From JANMDU01 sp031376455 (GTDB taxonomy: Bacteria > Pseudomonadota > Gammaproteobacteria > Burkholderiales > Burkholderiaceae_C), in contig JANMDU010000046.1 in assembly GCA_031376455.1 (NCBI GenBank), forward strand, positions 1 through 5,460: a DNA stretch of 5,460 bases, given 5' to 3'. The first letter of the stretch is position 1, and each line of letters opens with the position of its first letter. Positions 1 to 4,845 of this stretch are shown in pieces. Under the pieces are notes generated by a model. It ran no database searches and had not been told where the DNA came from. It saw only the letters and a program-made list of their open reading frames with translations. The translations under genes were made by a program, and so were the position numbers.

Positions 1-85
1 TGGCCGTGAGCGGCAGGGGGCTGATGCCAATGGCTGCGCGCTCGGCGACGTGGGCTTGGTAAGTGGTGAGGAAGGGGGATGCCAT
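1..85 (-). CDS. acnB: Aconitate hydratase B, N-terminal fragment (cut by window edge)
   Basis: Only the first 28 codons lie in the window; the gene continues past the left edge. AcnB is the cytoplasmic [4Fe-4S] enzyme that interconverts citrate and isocitrate through cis-aconitate in the TCA cycle. The visible part reads MASPFLTTYQAHVAER followed by AAIGISPLPLTA. It closely matches the AcnB start as I remember it from E. coli (a KHVAERAAEGI...PLDA pattern), which belongs to the N-terminal HEAT-like domain found in AcnB but not AcnA. The ATG at 83-85 is supported by an AGGAG six bases upstream. It is the last visible gene of the minus-strand series led by mdh, 26 nt after the preceding gene, so it is probably co-transcribed with it, though a promoter of its own cannot be excluded. 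The catalytic and cluster-binding residues are outside the window. Confidence 0.92.
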   Translation of the reverse strand, partial: MASPFLTTYQAHVAERAAIGISPLPLTA

Positions 86-91
86 AGAGTT

Positions 92-96
92 CTCCT
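92..96 (-). promoter_or_regulatory. Ribosome binding site of acnB
   Basis: On the minus strand AGGAG is followed by six bases and then ATG (83-85). It is one of the two strongest Shine-Dalgarno matches in the minus-strand series, equal to that of mdh. It fixes the acnB start and fits a highly translated TCA enzyme. Confidence 0.8.
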
Positions 97-111
97 AGTG
101 ATCAAAAAAAT

Positions 112-636
112 TTATTTGGGAGCAGGCGCGCTAGGTGCAGGCGCATCCAACACGCTGATTTGGGGATTGAGCTTTAATTGCTCGGCAGTGCGAAGTTGAT
201 CGGGATTGGCGCATTCGTCAGCAAGGCGCTTGCCCAATTTTTGACTCATTAGCATTGATTTATTCGCCAATTGAAGCCATAGCGCGCCGCGCTTTGGATC
301 TTCAAGCCGAATGGCACCGGTGCGGCTTTGCACGGGATGCATGCTAAACCGATAGCCTTTGGTCGTGACGATGAAAAATCCATCGCGCTTGGATGGTGTG
401 ATTGTCACGCTTGTGCCCAGCTCGCATTTGACTTCACCCGTATGAACGATTTTGGCAATCGCCAAATCCATCTCATCGAGCTTGATAGAAGGATCATCGT
501 CAATCGGCGTGACTTCTTCGACGGCTTTTTGCGCGGAAGGGGCGAGTTTGGAGGCAGGCTTTTTAGCGGCGGGAGCGGTTTGCGCCCAGAGGTTGTTGGA
601 TAGCAAGATTGCAAACGAAATCAAGAGAATTTTCAT
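112..636 (-). CDS. Exported conserved hypothetical protein between CitE-like lyase and acnB
   Basis: A 174-residue protein of unknown function. Residues 1-18 form a signal peptide (Lys2, a hydrophobic core ILLISFAILL, and a likely cut after NLWA), so the mature protein should be periplasmic. Residues 19-50 are a low-complexity linker rich in Ala, Pro and Lys. Residues 52-150 look like the folded core, with the patterns KCELGTSVTITP, RTGAIRLEDPKRGALWLQLANKSMLM and KRLADEC. I recall similar sequences at this position in other Burkholderiales, but no named function. The mature part has only two cysteines, Cys71 and Cys142, which could form one disulfide. The tail (165-174) is again Ala/Pro-rich. 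The gene starts 7 nt after the lyase stop with only a weak GAAG ribosome site overlapping that stop, which suggests translational coupling. Why an exported protein sits in a TCA-cycle operon is unknown. Confidence 0.82.
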   Translation of the reverse strand: MKILLISFAILLSNNLWAQTAPAAKKPASKLAPSAQKAVEEVTPIDDDPSIKLDEMDLAIAKIVHTGEVKCELGTSVTITPSKRDGFFIVTTKGYRFSMHPVQSRTGAIRLEDPKRGALWLQLANKSMLMSQKLGKRLADECANPDQLRTAEQLKLNPQISVLDAPAPSAPAPK

Positions 637-643
637 GGCTAAA

Positions 644-1699
644 TTACTTCAATGTTGCAGGTTGTGAGGGGTGATCGAGCCAAGCGAGCGCTTGATTCGA
701 GAGGGCGACTCCCGTTCGGTGAGCACGCTCCAGCAGTTGGTAATAGTAGCGATAACTGGCTCTGTCGTGTAACTGGCCATTCAAACTGGCCGGAGCCCAA
801 GAATTTTCTGCGCCAAACGCTACTATATTTGTAGCGTCTTCGATGGCTTGATGACTAGGCGCAAAAGCTTGCAGGATCGGGCGAACCTGAGCTGGATGAA
901 TGCTCCACATTCGGCTGTAGCCTAGCTTTTGGCTGGCTTGCGCGGCGGCTTCTTTCATTTTTGCAGTGTCGGCAAACTCCGTGACCACACAATGACTGGG
1001 CACTTTGCCGTGCGCGTGGCAGGCGGCGGCGATTTCTAATTTTGCTCTGACGACGAGCGGATGAGTGAACTGCCCATCTGCTGTCATCGCGCTGGCAGGA
1101 ATCGCGCCACCATGACTGGAGACGAAATCCATCAGTCCAAAGCTGATGCTTTGAACGCGGGGATGGGCAGCAATTTCAAAGGCTTTTGATACGGCTGCGC
1201 TAGATTCGATGAGCACGTGAATGGGCAAATGAGAACCACTGGCTGCGTCAATCGCTTTGGCAGCTAAATCCACATCAGCAGCGCTTTCGACTTTGGGAAT
1301 CATCACATAAGCCAGATACTGAGCCGCGCCGCCTACGATGACGCGTACGTCATCTGCGAATGCCGCATGATCAACCGCATGCACGCGCACACCTATTCTC
1401 GGAGCTATACTATTGATAGCACTCTGCACATATTCTGTGCCGGCTAACAGTGTATTTAGCACTAAATTAGCATGCCCAAGCTCTTTGCCAACAGGCGCGC
1501 CATCTTCGCAATCCAGCGTCACATCCATCACGCAAGCGCCGAACTCCTCGATCAACTCAGCTTGCAGTGCGAGCGATTTGCGCATCCGAGCTTCCACGCC
1601 GCAGTAATGATCGACCACGGGCAGCGAAAAAGCCGCTGCCTGAGAGCCGAGCAGCACGTCGCGTGGACTGTAGTTAGAGTTTGTTGCCTGCGATCCCAA
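644..1699 (-). CDS. CitE-like CoA-ester lyase (HpcH/HpaI aldolase/citrate lyase beta family), probable TTG start
   Basis: Cytoplasmic Mg2+-dependent TIM-barrel enzyme of the CitE/malyl-CoA lyase family, which cleaves or forms acyl-CoA esters such as malyl-, citramalyl- or citryl-CoA. The substrate cannot be told from sequence. With the TTG start it has 351 residues, longer than CitE (about 300). Family signatures are present in order: DCEDG at 63-67 (CitE has DLED), RVH at 105-107, PKVES at 135-139, the metal-binding Glu in LIESS at about 165, the metal-binding Asp in GLMDF at about 191, and SIHPAQV near 266. It therefore looks catalytically competent. No citrate lyase alpha or gamma subunit gene is nearby, so it is not the classic citrate lyase complex. 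An in-frame GTG at 1742-1744 would add 15 residues but has a poor ribosome site; TTG at 1697-1699 follows AAAGGA by seven bases. The start overlaps the upstream gene in another frame. Confidence 0.85.
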   Translation of the reverse strand: MGSQATNSNYSPRDVLLGSQAAAFSLPVVDHYCGVEARMRKSLALQAELIEEFGACVMDVTLDCEDGAPVGKELGHANLVLNTLLAGTEYVQSAINSIAPRIGVRVHAVDHAAFADDVRVIVGGAAQYLAYVMIPKVESAADVDLAAKAIDAASGSHLPIHVLIESSAAVSKAFEIAAHPRVQSISFGLMDFVSSHGGAIPASAMTADGQFTHPLVVRAKLEIAAACHAHGKVPSHCVVTEFADTAKMKEAAAQASQKLGYSRMWSIHPAQVRPILQAFAPSHQAIEDATNIVAFGAENSWAPASLNGQLHDRASYRYYYQLLERAHRTGVALSNQALAWLDHPSQPATLK

Positions 1700-2624
1700 C
1701 GGTTCGTCCTTTTTTAGGATATTCAAAAGTGCCGCAAACAGCACCTTGAGCTTGAATAGTCAGGTAGACGCGGCTGCCTGAATTAGGAGAAACAACGACT
1801 GTAGAGCTATTTAGCAACAATTCAATCTTAGTTGGGTTCATTGAGCCATCTTCGATACCATAAACCGCAGAAATTCGTGAATTCTCGGAGGCATCTTTCG
1901 GCGATTCGATTCGCAATATCCGTGGTTTTGCATCGTCTTCAATCAAAAATTTGTATGTTCCTAGAAGCGCTAGCGGATCGATAACCTGCTGTGTGCTACA
2001 CCTGCGGTATTCAACCAATTCAAAGCCAGTCTGATCACGTAGTTGTGAATTAATTGCGTAACCTTTGTGCGAATGCTTAACAATTCTCCCTGCTGCGGGT
2101 GAATACCAGTTTTCATCAGAAAAGTTGCCCGAATCTGAGTTCACGAACCAGCGACCAGCTACTACGAACTTCGCAGTCTCTAGCTCCCCAGCAGCTGAGG
2201 CGATTTTCTCAAAACGTGCAAACTTGGTATCGTTTTGTGCACGACTAGTTGCTCCACTGGATCTTTGGAACGTATATTCGATATTAGCCCGTGCTCCTTC
2301 TTTAGCAGGGAAAACGGCTCGTGCATCATGAGGTGTTGTCGTTGACCCTCCGACTTTTCTAAGCAAGCCTTCTTTGCTTAGTTCACCTTTGTACCAGTTA
2401 GCGCCACTGTTCATAGACAAACCTATGCCGTCAGCTAACATTTCAGTCACTAGCTCAGTACGCCGGCCAGTTTCTGTGTTGTTCCAATTGTCAACAAATT
2501 TGTACACCCATCTATCGCCGATGTTGAATGTTGGCGCTTCGTAGGTTTGTTGCGCCCAAGTCGAATTAGTCAATGAAACTAGTAGCACGAAAGTTACTAG
2601 TGCAGTTTTTTTTGACATTTGCAT
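1674..2624 (-). CDS. Exported protein of unknown function inserted between mdh and the CitE-like lyase
   Basis: A 316-residue protein I cannot assign. Residues 1-24 are a clear signal peptide (KK at 5-6, hydrophobic core ALVTFVLLVSL, cut after STWA before QQ), predicting periplasmic export; there is no lipobox. It seems to have two parts. Residues 30-207 contain GDRWVYKF (36-43), GRWF (157-160), ENWYSPAAGRIVKH (171-184) and GFELVEYR (200-207). This pattern of a WYSP..GR.VK segment before a final strand occurs in several uncharacterised proteobacterial periplasmic beta-rich proteins. Residues 218-316 read as a second beta-rich domain (LLGTYKFL, RISAVYG, VYLTIQAQG, GTFEYPKKGR). Cys209 and Cys297 are the only cysteines. 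The start is ATG at 2622-2624 or two codons later at 2616-2618; a weak AAGAAAG favours the first. It follows mdh by 13 nt. Four sampled 60-base lines average about 47% GC against about 58% in mdh, hinting at separate origin. Confidence 0.8.
   Translation of the reverse strand: MQMSKKTALVTFVLLVSLTNSTWAQQTYEAPTFNIGDRWVYKFVDNWNNTETGRRTELVTEMLADGIGLSMNSGANWYKGELSKEGLLRKVGGSTTTPHDARAVFPAKEGARANIEYTFQRSSGATSRAQNDTKFARFEKIASAAGELETAKFVVAGRWFVNSDSGNFSDENWYSPAAGRIVKHSHKGYAINSQLRDQTGFELVEYRRCSTQQVIDPLALLGTYKFLIEDDAKPRILRIESPKDASENSRISAVYGIEDGSMNPTKIELLLNSSTVVVSPNSGSRVYLTIQAQGAVCGTFEYPKKGRTVGIAGNKL
1707..1712 (-). promoter_or_regulatory. Ribosome binding site favouring a TTG start for the CitE-like lyase
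   Basis: AAAGGA on the minus strand lies seven bases before TTG (1697-1699), inside the last codons of the upstream 316-residue gene. The competing in-frame starts, GTG at 1742-1744 and GTG at 1655-1657, have no comparable purine-rich site. The family-like sequence begins around SPRDVLLGSQ, ten or so residues after the TTG, which also fits. The choice is an inference. Confidence 0.5.
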
Positions 2625-2637
2625 TCAGTGTCTTTCT

Positions 2638-3624
2638 TCAAACCAAATGCGCCACGCCAGCTTGCTCATCGGTCAGCTCTTTGAGCGTGAGGTTAATGCG
2701 CTCTTGGCTGAATGCGTCGATGGCTAGGCCTTCAACGATGGAGTATTCGCCGCCTTCGCAGGTCACGGGGAAGCCAAACATCACGTCTTTCGGAATGCTG
2801 TATTCGCCGTTGGATGGGATGCCCATCGTGACCCATTTGCCGTTCGTGCCGAGCGCCCAATCGCGCATGTGGTCGATCGCTGCATTCGCTGCTGAGGCGG
2901 CTGAAGACAGGCCGCGCGCTGCAATGATGGCCGCGCCGCGCTTGCCGACGGTAGGCAAGAAGGTGTTGGCATTCCATTCTTGGTCGTTGATCATGTCTTT
3001 AATCGATGCGCCGGCGACATGTGCAAAACGGTAGTCGGCATACATCGTGGGCGAGTGGTTGCCCCAGACGCAGAGTTTCTCGATATCGCCCACGGCCTTG
3101 CCAGTCTTGGCAGCGATTTGCGAAGCAGCGCGGTTGTGATCCAAGCGCAGCATGGCGGTGAAGTTTTCGCGCGACAGATCGGGGGCGCTCTTCATGGCGA
3201 TGTAAGCATTGGTGTTGGCTGGGTTGCCCACCACGAGAACGCGTACGTTGCGTGAAGCGACAGCATTGAGTGCTTTGCCTTGCGCGGTGAAAATCGCACC
3301 GTTGATGGAGAGCAGCTCAGCGCGCTCCATGCCCGGGCCGCGTGGGCGTGAGCCCACTAGCAAGGCGTAATCGGTGTCTTTGAATGCAGTCATCGGATCA
3401 GAATGCGCTTCCATGCCAGCGAGCAATGTAAAGGCGCAATCTTCCAATTCCATCATCACGCCCTTGAGCGCGTTCTGTGCTTTTTCGTCAGGGATTTCAA
3501 GCAGTTGAAGAATCACAGGCTGATCTTTGCCCAGCATCTCACCAGAGGCAATGCGGAACAACAAGGCATAGCCAATTTGGCCAGCAGCGCCGGTGACGGC
3601 TACGCGAACGGGTTTCTTGCTCAT
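2638..3624 (-). CDS. mdh: Malate dehydrogenase (NAD-dependent)
   Basis: Cytoplasmic enzyme that oxidises malate to oxaloacetate with NAD+ in the TCA cycle. The 328 residues are full length for the cytosolic-type MDH of Burkholderiales. The Rossmann loop GAAGQIGY is at 12-19, and an acidic residue after the second strand (Glu43 in LLEIPDE) favours NAD over NADP. The mobile substrate loop GSRPRGPGMER carries Arg95 and Arg101. LDHNRA supplies Asp162 of the proton relay and Arg165, and the catalytic His190 is in WGNHSP. All expected active-site residues are present. The start is the ATG at 3622-3624, chosen because AGGAG lies six bases upstream and the protein begins directly with the family-like MSKKPVRVAVTG. 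An in-frame ATG 19 codons earlier (3679-3681) lacks a ribosome site. It is the first gene of the minus-strand series and is divergent from a GntR-type regulator. Confidence 0.97.
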   Translation of the reverse strand: MSKKPVRVAVTGAAGQIGYALLFRIASGEMLGKDQPVILQLLEIPDEKAQNALKGVMMELEDCAFTLLAGMEAHSDPMTAFKDTDYALLVGSRPRGPGMERAELLSINGAIFTAQGKALNAVASRNVRVLVVGNPANTNAYIAMKSAPDLSRENFTAMLRLDHNRAASQIAAKTGKAVGDIEKLCVWGNHSPTMYADYRFAHVAGASIKDMINDQEWNANTFLPTVGKRGAAIIAARGLSSAASAANAAIDHMRDWALGTNGKWVTMGIPSNGEYSIPKDVMFGFPVTCEGGEYSIVEGLAIDAFSQERINLTLKELTDEQAGVAHLV

Positions 3625-3630
3625 GGGAGA

Positions 3631-3635
3631 CTCCT
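3631..3635 (-). promoter_or_regulatory. Ribosome binding site of mdh
   Basis: AGGAG on the minus strand, six bases before ATG 3622-3624. It decides between this start and the in-frame upstream ATG at 3679-3681, which is preceded by a hairpin rather than a ribosome site. Confidence 0.85.
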
Positions 3636-3681
3636 GAAGAATGATGAAAATATGATGGGTATTCAGCAAATCCGCATGCAT

Positions 3682-3700
3682 AAAAGCGCTGTGCGCTTTT
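3682..3700 (-). other. Perfect hairpin in the presumed mdh leader
   Basis: AAAAGCGC, a three-base loop and GCGCTTTT form an uninterrupted 8-bp stem. Read on the mdh strand, the RNA would be AAAAGCGC-ACA-GCGCUUUU, ending 57 nt before the mdh start codon. The shape, with A's before and U's after a GC core, resembles a short intrinsic terminator, but the GC core is only four pairs. It might act as an attenuator, an mRNA-stabilising 5' hairpin or a weak terminator of some other transcript. On the DNA level it could also be a protein-binding palindrome. Function is inferred only from symmetry and position. Confidence 0.5.
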
Positions 3701-3772
3701 GCTTGTCGTACCGCTGCACCAAAACCCCTAGAGTTTACCCTTGAAAGTGGCTAGGCGGCGTTTTGTCTTATG

Positions 3773-3784
3773 TCTTATATAAGA
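3773..3784. promoter_or_regulatory. Palindromic operator candidate in the mdh/gntR divergent region
   Basis: TCTTATATAAGA is a perfect 12-bp palindrome. Its left half also belongs to a tandem direct repeat of GTCTTAT (3765-3771 and 3772-3778), so one extra half-site lies directly beside the full site. It sits 36 bp before the start codon of the GntR-type gene and over the likely -10 box of mdh. GntR regulators commonly bind such AT-centred palindromes in divergent regions next to their own gene. The simplest reading is that the neighbouring regulator represses or tunes mdh and itself here; this is inference. Confidence 0.55.
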
Positions 3785-3803
3785 TAAACTCATGACTATT
3801 CAA
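3774..3803 (-). promoter_or_regulatory. Candidate sigma-70 promoter of mdh
   Basis: On the minus strand, TTGAAT (3798-3803) is separated by 18 bases from TATAAG (3774-3779); these match the -35 and -10 consensus at four and five of six positions. Transcription would start near 3767 and give a leader of about 140 nt containing the hairpin at 3682-3700. The -10 box lies inside the palindrome 3773-3784, so a protein bound there would block RNA polymerase. Assigned by eye. Confidence 0.4.
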
Positions 3804-3820
3804 TCATTATTTCCCCAGTC

Positions 3821-4573
3821 ATGGCTTTTCCCACTGACGCACTCGATGCGCCTTCGTTCACGCCGCTTTACAGCCAGATCAAAACTCTGATCTTGCAGAG
3901 TTTGCAGGCGGGCGAGTGGAAGCCGGGCGATGCGATTCCCAGCGAGATTGATTTGGCCGCGCGCTACCGCGTGAGCCAAGGCACGGTGCGCAAAGCCATT
4001 GATGAGCTGGCGGCTGAAAATCTAGTAAATCGCCGCCAAGGCAAAGGTACTTTCGTCGCCACGCATAACGAGACACAAGTGCAGTTTCGCTTCTTGAAGC
4101 TCGTGCCCGATGATGGCAAGCCCGGCAGCGAAGGCCCGGCTGAGCGCGAGATTCTGGAATGCAAGAAAACGCGAGCCACGGCTGAGATTGCTAGGTTGTT
4201 GGGCATGCGCGCGGGAGACGCCGTTTTGCAAATCCGCCGCATACTCGGCTTTAATGGTGTGCCCACGATTTTGGAAGACATTTGGCTGCCCGCCGCTGCT
4301 TTCAAAGGGTTGACTGCCGAGCAACTTGCCAACCACCCCGGGCCATCGTATGCGTTGTTTGAGACTGAATACAACGTGTGCATGCTCCGGGCCGATGAGA
4401 AAATCCGCGCCTTGCCGTCATCCCATGAGCAAAGTTTGCTATTAAAAGTGAAGCAAGATACGCCCCTGCTCTTCGTTGAACGTGTGGCTTACACGTATCG
4501 CGATACGCCGATGGAGCTACGGCGCGGCTATTACCGCACCGATACGCATCACTATTTCAATACCTTGAATTGA
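3821..4573 (+). CDS. GntR-family transcriptional regulator, HutC/UTRA type
   Basis: A 250-residue DNA-binding regulator. The N-terminal winged helix-turn-helix spans about residues 14-80: PLYSQIKTLILQSLQAGEW, the typical GntR stretch PGDAIPSEIDLAARYRVS, QGTVRKAIDELAAENLV as recognition helix region, and the wing RRQGKGTFV at 71-79. Residues of about 100-247 fit the UTRA effector-binding fold, with LLGMRAGDAVLQIRRI, GVPTILEDIWLP, LLLKVKQDTPLLFVERVAY and the closing RRGYYRTDTHHY typical of HutC-type proteins. The length is normal. UTRA domains bind small ligands; the divergent TCA genes suggest an organic acid or related metabolite, but the ligand is not shown by sequence. The ATG at 3821 has no clear Shine-Dalgarno; no better in-frame start lies upstream, since the ATG at 3792 is in another frame. 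The palindrome at 3773-3784 suggests autoregulation. Confidence 0.93.
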   Translation: MAFPTDALDAPSFTPLYSQIKTLILQSLQAGEWKPGDAIPSEIDLAARYRVSQGTVRKAIDELAAENLVNRRQGKGTFVATHNETQVQFRFLKLVPDDGKPGSEGPAEREILECKKTRATAEIARLLGMRAGDAVLQIRRILGFNGVPTILEDIWLPAAAFKGLTAEQLANHPGPSYALFETEYNVCMLRADEKIRALPSSHEQSLLLKVKQDTPLLFVERVAYTYRDTPMELRRGYYRTDTHHYFNTLN

Positions 4574-4601
4574 ACGTTGGCGCATCTGGCAAACTGCTGT
4601 C

Positions 4602-4772
4602 ATGCCAGACAAAAAACAAGCCAGCGGAAATTTCAAAGGCAATAAATCCTATTTGCCCAGCAAGCCCTGCACGGTATGCGGCAAGGAGATGACTTGGCGC
4701 AAGAGCTGGGAGAAGAATTGGGAGAGTGTGAAATATTGCTCCGAAGCTTGCAGGCGGGCTAAGCCCGGCTGA
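4602..4772 (+). CDS. DUF2256-type small putative zinc-binding protein
   Basis: A 56-residue basic protein, 28 nt downstream of the regulator on the same strand. It has the hallmark of the DUF2256 family: a KPCTVCGKEMTWRKSWEKNW stretch at 21-40, then VKYCSEACRR at 43-52. Cys23, Cys26, Cys46 and Cys50 form a CxxC...CxxxC set that would hold one zinc ion. Conserved Trp and Lys/Arg residues between the pairs are also kept. The biochemical role of the family is not known to me; its members are often annotated only as DUF2256 domain proteins. The start codon ATG 4602-4604 has little ribosome-site support, so translation may depend on read-through from the regulator gene. A CGGGC/GCCCG hairpin at its 3' end has no T tract. 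Confidence 0.88.
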   Translation: MPDKKQASGNFKGNKSYLPSKPCTVCGKEMTWRKSWEKNWESVKYCSEACRRAKPG

Positions 4773-4784
4773 TATATTGAATAT

Positions 4785-4801
4785 CGTATAAGTTGTATAC
4801 G
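4785..4801. promoter_or_regulatory. Inverted repeat upstream of xdhA (operator candidate 1)
   Basis: CGTATA, five bases and TATACG form a perfect 6-bp inverted repeat, 44 bp before the xdhA start. The right half contains TTGTATAC, which resembles GntR/FCD-type operators with a GTATAC core; that resemblance is from memory. It would lie near the -35 region if TAAAAT at 4812-4817 is the -10 box. Confidence 0.4.
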
Positions 4802-4819
4802 CTAAACCAAATAAAATAG

Positions 4820-4833
4820 TGTTTAGCTAAACA
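4820..4833. promoter_or_regulatory. 14-bp perfect palindrome upstream of xdhA (operator candidate 2)
   Basis: TGTTTAGCTAAACA is an uninterrupted 14-bp palindrome ending 12 bp before the xdhA start codon. A further copy of its half, GCTAAAC, is at 4801-4807, so GCTAAAC, 13 bases and GTTTAGC also form a second, spaced inverted repeat. Its position between a possible -10 box (TAAAAT, 4812-4817) and the AGG at 4833-4835 suits a repressor site. It could alternatively form an RNA hairpin next to the ribosome site. Confidence 0.5.
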
Positions 4834-4845
4834 GGTCATCTATTA

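Noticed and set aside
328..603. Plus-strand open frame of 91 codons antisense to the exported 174-residue gene
   Set aside because: The composition is that of a reverse-frame shadow, with no motif or start signal, while the minus-strand frame has a signal peptide and operon context.
644..1699. Classic citrate lyase beta subunit (citE) of the fermentation complex
   Set aside because: No alpha or gamma subunit, ligase or prosthetic-group genes are adjacent, and the protein is longer than CitE; a stand-alone CoA-ester lyase fits better.
3625..3681. Nineteen-residue N-terminal extension of malate dehydrogenase from the ATG at 3679-3681
   Set aside because: The extension is unlike the family, follows directly on a hairpin and lacks a ribosome site, whereas ATG 3622-3624 has AGGAG at ideal spacing.
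3403..3744. Plus-strand open frame of 113 codons antisense to the mdh start
   Set aside because: It lies mostly antisense to the well-supported mdh coding sequence, shows no recognisable domain and no ribosome site, and runs into the divergent control region.
3964..4383. Minus-strand open frame of 139 codons opposite the GntR-type gene
   Set aside because: The plus-strand frame encodes a complete wHTH-UTRA protein; the antisense frame has no domain and no ribosome site.
4755..4767. CGGGC-TAA-GCCCG hairpin at the end of the DUF2256 gene as a terminator
   Set aside because: The stem is only five pairs, lies within the coding sequence and is not followed by a run of T.
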